In this document: positions 33,894 to 43,158 of the stretch, in pieces
How the letters are laid out: every line of letters begins with the position of its first letter
How positions within the stretch are numbered: the first letter of the stretch is position 1
IMG/VR virus record: IMGVR_UViG_3300028895_000704
Location: 1-64,000 of that record
DNA: 64,000 nt
Origin: a virus
Strand: one strand, 5' to 3'
Program-made: the position numbers and the translations under genes
The notes under the pieces: model-generated
What the model was told of the DNA's origin: nothing
The model's input: only the letters and a program-made list of their open reading frames with translations
The model's database searches: none

Positions 33894-35846
33894 ATGGCTG
33901 AGAAGACCTTCACCTACGATGCAGCGAATTTCCCGATTGGCGTTACGCCGCAGGAATTCGACTATCTTCGGAACCTTACCGGGAATATCCAGACGCAGTT
34001 GGACGGCAAGGCTCCGGTTTCACACACCCACACCGAGTCCGACATTACGGACTTGGGCAACTACCTGGAAAACCTCGTTGAGGATACCACGCCCCAGTTG
34101 GGCGGCGACCTCGACTTGAACGGCAGCGCCATCTCCATCAGTGGTGGAACTGGTACGGCCAACCAGCTCGTCATCTCGAACGGTGACGGCACGATGTCGT
34201 ACTCCTCGCTGGACATCAGCTGGGACACGTCGCCGACCTTGGGTGGCACGCTTGACCTGAACGGGCAGGATATTACTGCCGCGGGTCCGACGACCATCTC
34301 CTCGACTGAGGTGAGCTATCTGGACGGCGTTACGTCGAACATCCAGACGCAGCTGAACGGCAAGGCCAATGCGAGCCATACGCACACGGAATCGGACATC
34401 ACGGATCTGGGTTCGTACCTGGAGAACGTGGTCGAAGACACCACGCCGCAGCTCGGCGGAACGTTGGACTTCAACTCCAACGCCCTCCAAGACAACGCTG
34501 CGTCGACTGGTACTGCCAACCAGTACCTCAACGCGACCGGTGCTGGCGGAAGTGTCGCATGGCAAGCCCTGGACATCTCGCATGACACGTCTCCGCAACT
34601 CGGCGGCGACCTGGACATGAACGGCAACAACATCAATGCCGGTGGAACGCTGATTTCGCCGACAGAGATGTCGTACTTGAACAACGCGTCGAGTAACATC
34701 CAGGATCAGATCGACGGAATCGCTGGTGGTCTGTTCTGGCAGGAGCCGGTCATCGCCGAGCAGAACGATCCGCCCGCATCGCCAACGACTGGCGATCGTT
34801 ACATCGTCGGCGACACGCCCACCGGGCAGTGGTCGACGGATAGCGCAGCCGAGAAGATCGCCGAGTGGAACGGCTCGAGCTGGGATTACGGTACACCTGA
34901 CGAAGGTTGGGCGGTTTGGGACCAAACCGAGGATACCCAAAAGGTCTACAACGCCGCACACCCAGGTGGTGATTGGGTCAAGATCGGTGCAACGGTCGAC
35001 CACGGTAACCTGGGCGGTCTCGGCGACGACGACCACCCGCAGTACCTGAAGAACCTGTCCGAGGACACCACGCCGGAACTCGGCGGCACGCTCGACCTCG
35101 CGGACCAGGCTATCCAGGACAACGCGGATTCGACAGGTGCGGCCAACACCTACCTCAATGCGACGGCTGCCGGCGGAAGCGCCGAATGGATCGCGTTGGA
35201 CATTTCGCACGACACGTCGCCGACCCTCGGCGGGAACCTCGACATGTCGACGTTCAACATCGAGGGCGTCACCGCGACAGAGATCGGTTACGTCTCGGGC
35301 GTCACGAGCTCGATCCAAACGCAGCTCAACGGTAAGGCTCCGACGAGCCACACCCACACCGAAGCCGACATCACCGACCTCGGGTCGTACCTCGAGAACG
35401 TCGTGGAAGACACCACGCCGCAGCTCGGTGGCGACCTTGCCTTGAATGGCAACTCGATCAATGACGGCACCGGCACTGGTGCGGATCAGCAAGTTCTGGT
35501 CTCGGACGGTGTTGGCGGCATGAGCTGGGCAGATCAGTCCGGTGGCGACTCTGGTACGGTTCAGGGTACCGACGGTACTCGGGACATCCAGGCGAGGCTC
35601 GACGGCTCGCCCGACGGTAATGCCCGCGGTGAGGACTCGGTCGACTTGCAGACCAGCCGCACGAACGCGGACGAGGTTGCCAGCGGTGTTGGCGCTTCGT
35701 TGCTCGGCGGTTCGGACAACAAGGCGACGGCCATCAACTCGTTCGCTGGCGGCGAAGCCGCCAGACCTGTATGCTGGGCGAGCCCAGGCTGGTGGGGCGT
35801 TCTCGAGCCCCGGCGACGCACAGACCATCACCCTGGTCGCGCGTAA
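33894..35846 (+). CDS. Tail fibre protein 2 (reading frame broken near 35760)
   Basis: 650 residues, with AAGGAG before the ATG. N-terminus MAEKTFTYDAANFPIGVTPQEFDYLRNLTGNIQTQLDG, a module also seen in the proteins at 36236 and 41734. At least three copies of HTHTESDITDLGSYLENVVEDTTPQLGG and related shaft modules follow. A domain RYIVGDTPTGQW...WAVWDQTEDTQKVYN matches fibre 1. After SFAGGEAAR the frame gives a non-fibre tail and stops at 35846, whereas the +1 frame continues the expected C-terminal domain to 36201. The gene was therefore probably about 769 residues. Either a real frameshift or a sequence error explains this. Confidence 0.82.
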   Translation: MAEKTFTYDAANFPIGVTPQEFDYLRNLTGNIQTQLDGKAPVSHTHTESDITDLGNYLENLVEDTTPQLGGDLDLNGSAISISGGTGTANQLVISNGDGTMSYSSLDISWDTSPTLGGTLDLNGQDITAAGPTTISSTEVSYLDGVTSNIQTQLNGKANASHTHTESDITDLGSYLENVVEDTTPQLGGTLDFNSNALQDNAASTGTANQYLNATGAGGSVAWQALDISHDTSPQLGGDLDMNGNNINAGGTLISPTEMSYLNNASSNIQDQIDGIAGGLFWQEPVIAEQNDPPASPTTGDRYIVGDTPTGQWSTDSAAEKIAEWNGSSWDYGTPDEGWAVWDQTEDTQKVYNAAHPGGDWVKIGATVDHGNLGGLGDDDHPQYLKNLSEDTTPELGGTLDLADQAIQDNADSTGAANTYLNATAAGGSAEWIALDISHDTSPTLGGNLDMSTFNIEGVTATEIGYVSGVTSSIQTQLNGKAPTSHTHTEADITDLGSYLENVVEDTTPQLGGDLALNGNSINDGTGTGADQQVLVSDGVGGMSWADQSGGDSGTVQGTDGTRDIQARLDGSPDGNARGEDSVDLQTSRTNADEVASGVGASLLGGSDNKATAINSFAGGEAARPVCWASPGWWGVLEPRRRTDHHPGRA

Positions 35847-36201
35847 CCAAACGACCGACGCCACGGTCACCGAGCTGTTCCTTGACGGAACGGACGACCG
35901 GATCGTCCTGCCGAACGACACAACCTCGCTGTTCGAGGTCTACGTCGTGGGTCGCCGGACGGACGTCGACGGCGAGTCGGCCGGCTACCGCTTCGCCGGC
36001 GTGATCGATCGCCAGACCAACGCCGCGTCGACAGCTCTGGTCGATGGCGTGAGCAAAGACCGTATCGAGGACACGGCGCAGTGGGATGCGGACGTGTCGG
36101 CCGATACGACCAATGGATCGTTGAAGATCGAGGTTACCGGTCAGGCGGCGAAGAACATCAACTGGGTGGCCTTCATCCGGCTGGTGTCGACGACTGGCTA
36201 A
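35761..36201 (+). pseudogene. Out-of-frame C-terminal domain of tail fibre 2
   Basis: This frame continues the fibre beyond the break: from about 35761 it reads PDLYAGRAQAGGAFSSPGDAQT, then ITLVARNQTTDATVTELFLDG and a C-terminal NINWVAFIRLVSTTG, matching the ends of fibres 1, 3, 4 and 5. It lacks its own plausible start and ribosome site. It is +1 relative to the gene at 33894. It would be part of that gene if the shift were repaired, or if ribosomes shift frame. Confidence 0.7.
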
Positions 36202-36225
36202 AATTTGTTCCTAAGAACAAAATTC
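36200..36225 (+). promoter_or_regulatory. AT-rich palindromic element, copy 3
   Basis: AAAATTTGTTC, then CTAA, then GAACAAAATTC. Relative to copies 1 and 2 the stem has changed on both sides together (TTATTC/GAATAA to TTGTTC/GAACAA), which supports selection for pairing. It overlaps the stop of the preceding fibre frame and ends 11 bases before the ATG at 36236; no clear ribosome site lies between. Confidence 0.6.
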
Positions 36226-36235
36226 GGTCCTAAAC

Positions 36236-38017
36236 ATGGCTGAACGCTCATGGAATCTGGATGATGGATTTACACTGGTCACGGCGGAAGAGATTAGCTA
36301 CCTGTCCGGTGTTACCTCCGCCATCCAGACTCAGATCAACGGAAAGCTTGCCAACGTGGTCGAGGACACCACTCCTCAGTTGGGTGGTGACCTCGACCTC
36401 AACGGCAACACCTTCTCGATCAGTGGCGGCACCGGGCTAGCTGGCCAGGCCGTCGTCTCTGACGGCGCTGGCGGTGCGTCCTGGGATTACGCCGGCGGAA
36501 CAACCCAAGGTGTCGATGAGACTTACGATATCCAGGCGGCCGACGAGGGCGCTACCGCAGGCAACGCCCGCGGCGAGAATTCGGTCGACCTCCAGACTGA
36601 TCGCAATGCAGTAACGCAAGTTGCATCAGGCACCGGCTCAGTTATTGTTGGCGGAGGCCGCAATACTGCCTCTGGCGACTATAGCGCGGCTCTCGGCGGC
36701 TACGCCCTCACCGTCTCCGGCACGCACAACCTTATCGGCGGCGATACGAACACTGTATCTGGCAACCGCAATCTGGTTGGCGGCCTCAATCATACGGTAG
36801 CCGGCGGTGGCGGGCTTGTTGCGTGCGGAAGCAATACGACAGCAGCGGGCAATGCTTACTGTGTCGTACTCGGCTTCTCGAGTGACATCTCCGGTACGGG
36901 CGATTACCAGAGCATCCTGGGCGGCCAAGACCACACGATCAGCGGCGGACCGCACGCAGTTATCGGTGGCGGCCAAGAGAATACGATCAGCGGCGGCTAC
37001 ACGTCGCACTGTGCCATCTTCAGCGGCCGGCAGAACACGATCAACCTGACGCACGTCAACTCGACGGGCGGACACAATGTGATCGTTGGAGGTTTTAGCA
37101 ACGACATGGATGATGCCAGCTCGCTTGGCACCATCTACTCAGTACTCGTTGGCGGAAATAGCAACTACTGCGGCGGCGACTACAACTTCCTCGGCGGCGG
37201 TCTTGCAAATACCCTTGTCGAGAACGCTCAGTATAGTTTCCTCGGTGGCGGCGACACCAACCTCCTGCGAGGCACAGCGAGCGGCTGCGTCATCGTCGGG
37301 GGACACGACAACATCGTGGGCTCGGCCGGCGCTGCAGCAATCACCGCTTCGAGTATCGTTGGCGGACAGCTCAATGAGATCGTCGCACTGCAGGACTACT
37401 GTGCGATCCTCGGCGGGTACAACAACGACATCACCAGCGGCGATTACGCCACTGTCCTCGGCGGCAACGGCAACTCGGTCATCGACAGCTCCAACTACGC
37501 TCTCGTATCCGGGTACCTGAACGTAGCTTCGTCGCCGCACTCGATCGTACTGGGCTACTACGGCCGCAGCGATCACGAGGGGCTGCACTACGGCAACGGC
37601 ACAGCCAGCGGCGTAGCACAAGGGAGTACACACATCCTGATGAAGGATGTGACCACAGCAACGCTCACGGAACTGGCATACCGCGGCCAGACTCCCGGCA
37701 CGAACACGACGCTCGTCATCCCGGAAAGTACGACGTGGCTGGTGAAGGTCTACGTCGTTGCGCGTCGGACAGACGTAGACGGCGAGGGTGCCGCGTGGGA
37801 GTTCAGCTACGCCGTGCGTCGGCCTGCCGGTGTCAGCTACCCGTCGCTTATCGGCTCCGTCAGCAAGACGGTCATTGCCGATGACTCCGCGGGCACGTGG
37901 GACGCCGATGCAACCATCTGGGCAGTCAACTATCGGCTGTACATCCGCGGCAAGGGTGAGGCAGGCAAGACAGTCAGATTCGTGGCTCGAGTAGAACTTA
38001 CTCAGGTTAAGGGCTAA
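36236..38017 (+). CDS. Tail fibre protein 3 with beta-roll repeats
   Basis: 593 residues. N-terminus MAERSWNLDDGFTLVTAEEISYLSGVTSAIQTQING shares the attachment module of fibre 2. One LGGDLDLNGNTFSISGG module is followed by a long run (about residues 130-430) of imperfect repeats of roughly 15-20 residues, of the form IxGGxxNxISG, with many Gly, Asn and Ser. These resemble YadA-like left-handed beta-roll repeats. The C-terminal domain (TATLTELAYRGQTPGTN to TVRFVARVELTQVKG) matches the other fibres. Translation follows palindrome copy 3. The repeats suggest a long, extended receptor-binding structure. Confidence 0.85.
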   Translation: MAERSWNLDDGFTLVTAEEISYLSGVTSAIQTQINGKLANVVEDTTPQLGGDLDLNGNTFSISGGTGLAGQAVVSDGAGGASWDYAGGTTQGVDETYDIQAADEGATAGNARGENSVDLQTDRNAVTQVASGTGSVIVGGGRNTASGDYSAALGGYALTVSGTHNLIGGDTNTVSGNRNLVGGLNHTVAGGGGLVACGSNTTAAGNAYCVVLGFSSDISGTGDYQSILGGQDHTISGGPHAVIGGGQENTISGGYTSHCAIFSGRQNTINLTHVNSTGGHNVIVGGFSNDMDDASSLGTIYSVLVGGNSNYCGGDYNFLGGGLANTLVENAQYSFLGGGDTNLLRGTASGCVIVGGHDNIVGSAGAAAITASSIVGGQLNEIVALQDYCAILGGYNNDITSGDYATVLGGNGNSVIDSSNYALVSGYLNVASSPHSIVLGYYGRSDHEGLHYGNGTASGVAQGSTHILMKDVTTATLTELAYRGQTPGTNTTLVIPESTTWLVKVYVVARRTDVDGEGAAWEFSYAVRRPAGVSYPSLIGSVSKTVIADDSAGTWDADATIWAVNYRLYIRGKGEAGKTVRFVARVELTQVKG

Positions 38018-38019
38018 AC

Positions 38020-40341
38020 ATGTCCCTGCACTATAACAACAGAACGAATCAGATCGAAGCGATCGGCACAGCCGGTACGCTGGTGAACTTCACCGGGTTG
38101 GGAATCAACAACCTGGTCGAAGACACTACGCCCCAACTCGGCGGCGATCTCGATATGAACGGCAACAATATCGAGGGCGTCACGCCTACGGAGATGGGCT
38201 ACCTGTCCGGCGTCACATCAGCCATCCAGACACAGCTGAATGGTAAGGCTCCGACCGTGCATACGCACACGGAGTCGGACATCACTGACCTCGGAAGCTA
38301 CCTTGAGAACGTCGTGGAAGATACTACTCCTCAGCTCGGTGCTGACTTGGACGTGAACGGACACACGTTCAACATAGGAGCCAGCACCGGAGCAGCGAAC
38401 CAAGTCCCAACGTCCAACGGCGCGGGTGGTCTTAGCTGGGCGGCTCCGCAGGTCGTCGCCGACACCACCCCGCAGTTGGGCGGTGACTTGGACATGAACA
38501 GCAACAACATCACCGCGGCAGGTCCGACAACGATCTCGCCGACGGAGGTGTCGTACCTGGACGGCGCGACGTCCAACATCCAGTCACAGCTCGATGCGTT
38601 GGCTGGCGGCGGTGGCGGCACGGTCCAAGGATCGGACGCGACCTACGACATCCAAGCAGCCAACGAAGGCACGGTCGCAGGTAACGCCCGTGGTGAAAAC
38701 TCGGTCGACCTCCAGACTGACCGTGCCCTGGCAACGCAGGTAGCCTCGGCGACGTATTCGGTCATCGTCGGCGGTGCTCGCAACCGTGTCGACGAGAGCT
38801 ACAGCTCGATTCTGGGCGGCTATGCCAACTACATCGCTGCGTCTTCGCTGGCGGGTTACCATGTTATTCTCGGCGGCAGCACGAACACCATCTCTGCGAC
38901 AACAGGCGAGTTCAACGCCATCGTCAGCGGAGAGGTCAACCAGATTGGCGTGACGACAGCGGCTTCGGATTACTGTCTCATAGCCAGCGGGCAGCTCAAC
39001 AAAGCTGATGGCAACTACAACGTGATCTGCGGCGGCTACAACGGCAACTTGGACTCGGCGACTTACGGTTTCATCGGCAACGGCAGCAATATCGTCGCGA
39101 CATCGACGGGCTCCTTCAACACGGTTCTGAACGGCTTCTCGCATGATCTGACGGGCTCGGGAGACTACGGGCTGATCCTGCAAGGCAACAACAACCAGCT
39201 CTCGGCCTTCTATTCGACGGTCATCAACGGCATCAACTGCACGGCGACTGCCAATGGTGCCCTCGTCGCGGGAAACACGAACGACTGTGCCTCTATCTAC
39301 GGTGTTTGTTTCGGCAACGTGAATGACGTAGGCACTGGCGGGCAATGCAGCATCCTCGGCGGGTCTAGCAACGACATCTTCGCAGGCAACTCCAATACGA
39401 TCTGCGGCGGGCAGAGCAACGTAATCACGACGGCCCAGTCTGATTACAACTTCATCGGCTGCGGCAGCAGCAACACGATCGGCGGCGTCGGTAGCGACCG
39501 AAATGCCATCTGCGCCGGTGCGACCAACGCTATCGGAACGACGCACGCCTCCTTCAACTGCTTCATCGGCAGCGGCTCTCAGAACCTCATCAACGCTGAT
39601 TATGGCGTCATTGGTGGTGGGCTGGACAACGAGATCCAGACTGGCGGCGACTATACGTTCATCGGCTCCGGTACGGATCACATCGTCAACGCGTTGTACT
39701 GCGTCGTCGCTGGCGGGCACACCAATGTCATCAACACCGGCTCGAACTACGCCGTTATCCTGGGTGGCCTGCAAAACACGATCACCACCGCCGACCACAG
39801 TTACGTGCTTGGCAGCAACTGCACAATTTCGTCTGGTGCCGATTACTCACAGGTGAGCGGTTATTACGGCGACGCTTACAACTACGGGCAGCGAGCGAGG
39901 GCTTCCGGGCGCTTTGCAGCCACTGGCGATGCACAGACCAGCGAATACACTATTCGGCGTGCGTTGAATCACATTAACAATTCCTGGTACGACCTGACGC
40001 CTAGCGGTGCCAATCTTACAGGTTCAAACGGGATGGTGTTGAAAGCCAACGCCACCTGGACATTCGACGGGATCGTTGTCGGGTCCAACGACGCGCAGAG
40101 CAAGACAATCCACTGGCGTGTCACCGGTGCCATCAAGAACGTCGGCGGAACGATGACACTGAAGAACGCGGTTGTCGACGTCATCGACAACAGCGACGAT
40201 ACGCTGTATGAGTGCCAAGTAGTAGCAAATACTACCTATGACGCGCTCAGTATCCAGGTGCGTCGCTCTGTGGCTGGCGCAGCGCCAGCCGATTCCATGC
40301 GATGGGTAGCTCACGTACGCACAGTTGAGGTGATCTACTAA
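38020..40341 (+). CDS. Tail fibre protein 4 with beta-roll repeats
   Basis: 773 residues. Starts MSLHYNNRTNQIEAIGTAGTLVNFTG, a short N-terminal module shared with the fibre at 40341 (NHTANTIEAIGSEGSLINF). It includes HTHTESDITDLGSYLENVVEDTTPQLG modules, then a long stretch of about 400 residues of imperfect I-x-GG/SG-x-x-N-x-I repeats and the common C-terminal domain. The last three bases overlap the next start (TAATG). It is the longest of the fibre set. Confidence 0.85.
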   Translation: MSLHYNNRTNQIEAIGTAGTLVNFTGLGINNLVEDTTPQLGGDLDMNGNNIEGVTPTEMGYLSGVTSAIQTQLNGKAPTVHTHTESDITDLGSYLENVVEDTTPQLGADLDVNGHTFNIGASTGAANQVPTSNGAGGLSWAAPQVVADTTPQLGGDLDMNSNNITAAGPTTISPTEVSYLDGATSNIQSQLDALAGGGGGTVQGSDATYDIQAANEGTVAGNARGENSVDLQTDRALATQVASATYSVIVGGARNRVDESYSSILGGYANYIAASSLAGYHVILGGSTNTISATTGEFNAIVSGEVNQIGVTTAASDYCLIASGQLNKADGNYNVICGGYNGNLDSATYGFIGNGSNIVATSTGSFNTVLNGFSHDLTGSGDYGLILQGNNNQLSAFYSTVINGINCTATANGALVAGNTNDCASIYGVCFGNVNDVGTGGQCSILGGSSNDIFAGNSNTICGGQSNVITTAQSDYNFIGCGSSNTIGGVGSDRNAICAGATNAIGTTHASFNCFIGSGSQNLINADYGVIGGGLDNEIQTGGDYTFIGSGTDHIVNALYCVVAGGHTNVINTGSNYAVILGGLQNTITTADHSYVLGSNCTISSGADYSQVSGYYGDAYNYGQRARASGRFAATGDAQTSEYTIRRALNHINNSWYDLTPSGANLTGSNGMVLKANATWTFDGIVVGSNDAQSKTIHWRVTGAIKNVGGTMTLKNAVVDVIDNSDDTLYECQVVANTTYDALSIQVRRSVAGAAPADSMRWVAHVRTVEVIY

Positions 40342-41384
40342 TGACAGTTGAACTCAACCATACAGCCAACACGATCGAGGCCATCGGCTCCGAGGGTTCG
40401 CTGATCAACTTCGGCGAAGGCATCGTCCAGGGCACCGACGGCAACACATACAATATACGTGCCGGTAACGAGGGTGCGACCACCGGCAACGCCCGTGGTG
40501 AAAACTCGGTCGACCTACAGACGTTCCGCGACGCTGCCGACGACGTAGCGGGCGCCATTTACTCGGTCATTGTCGGCGGAGACTCCAACCAGATCGACTC
40601 CGGCGGCGCACGCTCGTCCATCGTAGGCGGCCAGGACAACTGGATTACACAGCCGTGGGGCTTCATCGGCGGCGGACAGGAGAACCAGGCCGGAGCGACA
40701 CATGCGGTCGTCTGCGGCGGCTACTCCAACCAAGTCTCGAACATCTACGGGTTCATCGGCGGCGGCTACAACGGCTTGGTGAGCGGCCAGTACGGCAGCG
40801 TGGTCGGCGGCCTCGACAACCAGTGCCAAGCCAACTATGGCGTGGTCATTGGCGGCGACGACTGCTGGGTACATGCCAATGCTCCGTACGGCGTCGCACA
40901 CGGACTCGAAGCACAGGCCATGCGGTACACAGAGCGATGCTTCGCCAATGGCCAGTTCTTCGACCGCGGGGACAACCAGTTCGGCGAGATGATGCTGTCG
41001 CGATCTGTGACGCACTCATCGACAGCCTGGTTTGATTTGTACCTCAACGGTACAGATACCACGCATCTGGCGGTACTGGATACGGCGGTCAACGGCAACA
41101 CCATCTGGACGTTCGAGGCTATGCTCGTCGGAGCCACCAGCGGTCTGGGCAAGACGTTCAGCTACAAGATCACTGGCTGCGTTGAATGCGACAACGGCAC
41201 GATGTCGATCCTGGGCCAGTCCACAAGCGTTATTCACGAGAGCGACACCAATTTCAACGCACAGGCAGCCGTTGACGGGACCAACCGGGCGCTGCTCATC
41301 CAGGTTTCAGATAGCGGCGCTGCCAGTGATGTGGTACGCTGGGTCTGTCACCTGAAAACCGTACAGCTACGCTGGAATACATAG
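40341..41384 (+). CDS. Tail fibre protein 5, short
   Basis: 347 residues. N-terminal module NHTANTIEAIGSEGSLINFGEG, then VQGTDGNTYNIRAGNEGATTGNARGENSVDLQT, a stretch shared with the other fibres. About 100 residues of GG-x-x-N-type repeats follow (VGGDSNQIDSGG, VCGGYSNQVSN). The common C-terminal domain closes the protein. Shorter than its neighbours and lacking the HTHTE shaft modules. Start codon overlaps the previous stop, so expression is coupled to fibre 4. Confidence 0.82.
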   Translation: MTVELNHTANTIEAIGSEGSLINFGEGIVQGTDGNTYNIRAGNEGATTGNARGENSVDLQTFRDAADDVAGAIYSVIVGGDSNQIDSGGARSSIVGGQDNWITQPWGFIGGGQENQAGATHAVVCGGYSNQVSNIYGFIGGGYNGLVSGQYGSVVGGLDNQCQANYGVVIGGDDCWVHANAPYGVAHGLEAQAMRYTERCFANGQFFDRGDNQFGEMMLSRSVTHSSTAWFDLYLNGTDTTHLAVLDTAVNGNTIWTFEAMLVGATSGLGKTFSYKITGCVECDNGTMSILGQSTSVIHESDTNFNAQAAVDGTNRALLIQVSDSGAASDVVRWVCHLKTVQLRWNT

Positions 41385-41395
41385 GAGAATCAAGA

Positions 41396-41719
41396 ATGAG
41401 TATGCAACGTACTTTCGACGACGAGTGTGGGAGCACCCACGCCTCGGCGTACCACAAGATCACGAACCTGCGAAATACGCGGGATGCCGAGTCCATGGTC
41501 ATCTCCGTCTCGATCTTCAAGGACGCACAGGCCAAGACCGACGACAAGGCGCCGGTTGGCTCCTTCGCGTGCCGCGTGAAGGGTACCGACTACACCACGT
41601 ACTTCGGTAACGCTGCCGTCGCGCTCGTCGACAAGAGCGAAGTGGTCAAGGCGTACGAGTACCTGAAGGCTGAGACGCCGGAATACGACGGTACTGCGGG
41701 TACGGTCACCGACGTCTAA
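41396..41719 (+). CDS. Small protein in the fibre module
   Basis: 107 residues with an AGGAGA ribosome site. The sequence (MSMQRTFDDECGSTHASAYHKITNLRNTRDAESMVISVSIFKDAQAK...) appears as an alpha/beta domain. Between fibre 5 and the next fibre-like gene. No motif recognised. It might be a fibre chaperone or small virion protein; the sequence does not show which. Confidence 0.6.
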   Translation: MSMQRTFDDECGSTHASAYHKITNLRNTRDAESMVISVSIFKDAQAKTDDKAPVGSFACRVKGTDYTTYFGNAAVALVDKSEVVKAYEYLKAETPEYDGTAGTVTDV

Positions 41720-41733
41720 GAACCGAGGGGCCG

Positions 41734-42636
41734 ATGGCTGAGAAATACTTCCAACTCGATAAGAACCTCCCTGGCGTCACTGCGCAGGAGCTGTCGTGGC
41801 TGGGCGGGCTGAATGACTACATCCAGCCGCAACTGGACGCTACCAATGCGCGAATGCTGACGACCAGGATGGGGGCTCGCAAGAGCACCGCCGGCACCCT
41901 GACAAAGGGGACGCCGTGCTATTTCGTTGGCTGGGATGCCGTCAATATGGTCATGCTTGTCGAGGCATCTGACGCCAGCGATCCGGCTACGATGCCGGCA
42001 CGCATGATCGTGGACGAGGAGATGACAGACTCGACCACTGGGCATGCGTCTGTCATTGGCGAGCTGGAAGACATCAACACATCGGGCTTCGTCGCGGGCG
42101 ACGTGCTGTACGTGGTGGCAGGCGGCGGCCTTACCAAGACACCACCTGCTGCGCCCAGCAAACAGCAGAAGGTTGCCTTCGTGCTGTTTGCCCATGCGGC
42201 TTCCGGCAGGATCGCATTTGCTCCGCTGTTGTCTGGGCACTCGCACTCGCTCGACGAGATCGAGAACCTTGACCTGATGGTCGTGACGACGGCAGGGCAG
42301 AATACGCCGTACTTCGAGGTCAACCAGGTGACGTGGACCTCAGTGGCTAACCTACCGTACGACGGAGCCAACGCCGTACTCGATAAGATCACCGCAGTGG
42401 TCAGCCGCAACGGTACGTCCGGCACGGCTGAACTTCGGATCTACGACGTGACCAACAGCCAGGTGATCGCGACGATCACATGGACGGATGATACGATCCA
42501 CTTGGAAGAGACCACAACCATCAACAACCTGCCATCCAGCAATGCCGTGTTCGAGATCCAGATGCGTAAGAGCACAGGCGGCGGCGTGAAGACAGCCCGG
42601 TGCCACTCGGTACGGTTCCGGCAAAACTCGACGTAG
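41734..42636 (+). CDS. Fibre-like protein with shared N-terminal attachment module
   Basis: 300 residues with GAGGGG before the ATG. Begins MAEKYFQLDKNLPGVTAQELSWLGGLNDYIQPQLDATN, close to the start of fibres 2 and 3, so it probably joins the same site on the tail. The middle resembles a small beta domain (GTPCYFVGWDAVNMVMLVEASDASDPATMPARMIVDEEMTD), and the C-terminal 110 residues are a different beta domain (AELRIYDVTNSQVIATITW). It lacks GG repeats and the common fibre C-terminal domain. Likely a second type of receptor-binding or tail-tip protein. Confidence 0.7.
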   Translation: MAEKYFQLDKNLPGVTAQELSWLGGLNDYIQPQLDATNARMLTTRMGARKSTAGTLTKGTPCYFVGWDAVNMVMLVEASDASDPATMPARMIVDEEMTDSTTGHASVIGELEDINTSGFVAGDVLYVVAGGGLTKTPPAAPSKQQKVAFVLFAHAASGRIAFAPLLSGHSHSLDEIENLDLMVVTTAGQNTPYFEVNQVTWTSVANLPYDGANAVLDKITAVVSRNGTSGTAELRIYDVTNSQVIATITWTDDTIHLEETTTINNLPSSNAVFEIQMRKSTGGGVKTARCHSVRFRQNST

Positions 42637-42644
42637 GTGACTTA

Positions 42645-43148
42645 ATGGCCCACGAACATTGCTACTCATATGACTGTGAGACGTGCAACATCGTCGAGGA
42701 ATGGCGAGAGGACAAAGACGGTGCGCCTACGGAATGTGTCAACGATTCCGGCCACACAGTGGATTGGACCACGCTGAAGATCGTGGGCTCCCGCGACGTG
42801 TTGCCCTATGTGACGCTCAACTTCTCCGACGGCACCAACCCATGGTACGAGACACAGAGTACCGACTGGGTCACTGTCGGGTCGTTCCGCTACGACATCG
42901 ACGACGGTGAGCGGCACTACCTGTGGGTCGTTGTGGACAAGATTGGCACTGCCGGTACCGCCCGTGTGCGTGTCCGTAACATCGGCGAGAACAACAACCT
43001 ATTTTTCAAAGGATGGTCCGAGGAAGGCTACCAAACCAAAAAGGACCCGCCGGCCAATCAGCCGACCCAGAATTCGATCATGGAGGTGCAGGTGCAGGTA
43101 ACAGACGCGTCCGACATTCTGCGGATCTACTCCGCCATGATCTACTAG
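42645..43148 (+). CDS. Small tail-associated protein with Cys motif, paralogue of the next gene
   Basis: 167 residues from ATG 42645 (an in-frame ATG at 42600 lies inside the previous gene). The N-terminal about 45 residues, HCYSYDCETCNIVEEW and PTECVNDSGHTVD, contain a CxxC pair and a third Cys near His, which could be a small zinc site. The following gene begins with a similar module (YSYYCETEQLHIVED, PTQCQHDAGHT), so the two are probably paralogues with different C-terminal domains. The rest is beta-rich. Confidence 0.65.
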   Translation: MAHEHCYSYDCETCNIVEEWREDKDGAPTECVNDSGHTVDWTTLKIVGSRDVLPYVTLNFSDGTNPWYETQSTDWVTVGSFRYDIDDGERHYLWVVVDKIGTAGTARVRVRNIGENNNLFFKGWSEEGYQTKKDPPANQPTQNSIMEVQVQVTDASDILRIYSAMIY

Positions 43149-43158
43149 GAGCAGCCCA

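Noticed and set aside
35542-35760. Independent gene from the ATG at 35542
   Set aside because: Up to 35760 this frame is a shadow inside the fibre gene; only the part after 35761 has fibre sequence, so it is recorded as an out-of-frame C-terminus.
35754-35780. Programmed +1 frameshift in fibre 2
   Set aside because: No rare codon followed by stop, slippery run or stimulatory structure is evident at the shift point; a mutation or sequence error is simpler, though not excluded.
34020-35921. 633-codon minus-strand open frame across the fibre 2 gene
   Set aside because: Opposite the fibre repeats; translation is a repetitive antisense product. All other evidence in the window is for + strand transcription.
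36600-39900. CRISPR-like or tandem DNA repeats in the fibre genes
   Set aside because: The repeats are imperfect coding repeats (GG-x-x-N) without uniform spacing, spacers or leader; they encode beta-roll structure.
32146-42636. Diversity-generating retroelement
   Set aside because: No reverse transcriptase gene, template repeat or adenine-biased variable region was seen in this window.
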